Assembly (NCBI RefSeq): GCF_007859325.1
Contig: NZ_VOHK01000005.1
Coordinates: 310,001-374,000 of the forward strand
Source of the DNA: Luteimonas marina
GTDB taxonomy: Bacteria > Pseudomonadota > Gammaproteobacteria > Xanthomonadales > Xanthomonadaceae
Length of the DNA: 64,000 bases
Reading direction: 5' to 3'
Shown in pieces: positions 63,921 through 64,000 of the stretch. Both the position numbers and the translations under genes were made by a program. The stretch's first letter is position 1, and every line of letters begins with the position of its first letter. A model generated the notes under the pieces. The model was given only the letters and a program-made list of their open reading frames with translations. It ran no database searches and was not told the DNA's origin.

Positions 63921-64000
63921 ACCTTCAATCGCGCAGGCCGTCAAGCCGATCGCGATGATCGGCACCGGATCGATCGCGGATCTCCGGACCGGTCAGGGCC

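Overview
The window is GC-rich, densely packed gammaproteobacterial chromosome, most likely from the Xanthomonadaceae/Lysobacteraceae (Lysobacter, Luteimonas or a relative). The pointers are an Ax21-family outer-membrane protein, OleA and OleB of long-chain olefin synthesis, a rhodanese-secB-gpsA order, and many dispersed inverted repeats of the kind common in this family. I saw no tRNA, rRNA, CRISPR array, phage or insertion-sequence transposase. Everything here is read by eye; no searches were run.

1-17 kb: a nitrate-assimilation block lies between oleB (85-993, minus) and oleA (15571-16587, minus). It contains a siroheme synthase with a shortened methyltransferase domain (minus), then on the plus strand nasT-nasS, a regulated leader, a nitrate transporter, nirB, nirD, nasA and a stand-alone cobA-type methyltransferase that can supply siroheme precursor. 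The leader (4132-4403) has two NtrC-like boxes, a -24/-12 sigma-54 promoter, a pair of hexaloop hairpins of the ANTAR-target type and an intrinsic terminator. Nitrogen status would therefore control initiation and NasS/NasT (nitrate) would control antitermination. An SDR gene with an FNR-type box, a SEC-C protein and an unknown membrane protein fill the rest.

17-35 kb: housekeeping genes: an M16 peptidase, trmL, ax21 with a structured 5' leader, rhodanese-secB-gpsA, hemD-hemX-hemY, a DUF4010 membrane protein, an ABC-F ATPase and a FadI-like thiolase. A composite repeat of about 600 bp lies at 24.85-25.46 kb.

35-46 kb: a tandem pair of Cu/Zn superoxide dismutase genes, the second lacking the metal ligands, then the core nitrogen regulon on the minus strand: ntrC-ntrB, amtB-glnK-porin and glnA. 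glnA has a sigma-54 promoter and an upstream NtrC box; ntrB has an NtrC box directly at its start codon. These are the regulators expected to drive the nas promoter 35 kb away.

46-64 kb: uppP, small VOC and DUF1428 proteins around an ECF42-type sigma factor, META/DUF4377 lipoprotein, PEBP protein, YheT hydrolase and acyltransferase, a hotdog thioesterase, a YkvA-domain protein and a 61-residue protein that share an unusual C-terminal tail (GFGxGYGxSSGY...FRF), a phospholipase D-family lipoprotein with YceI, SixA, a ParA-like ATPase, a Ycf46-like AAA ATPase, two unknown exported proteins and gamma-glutamyltransferase.
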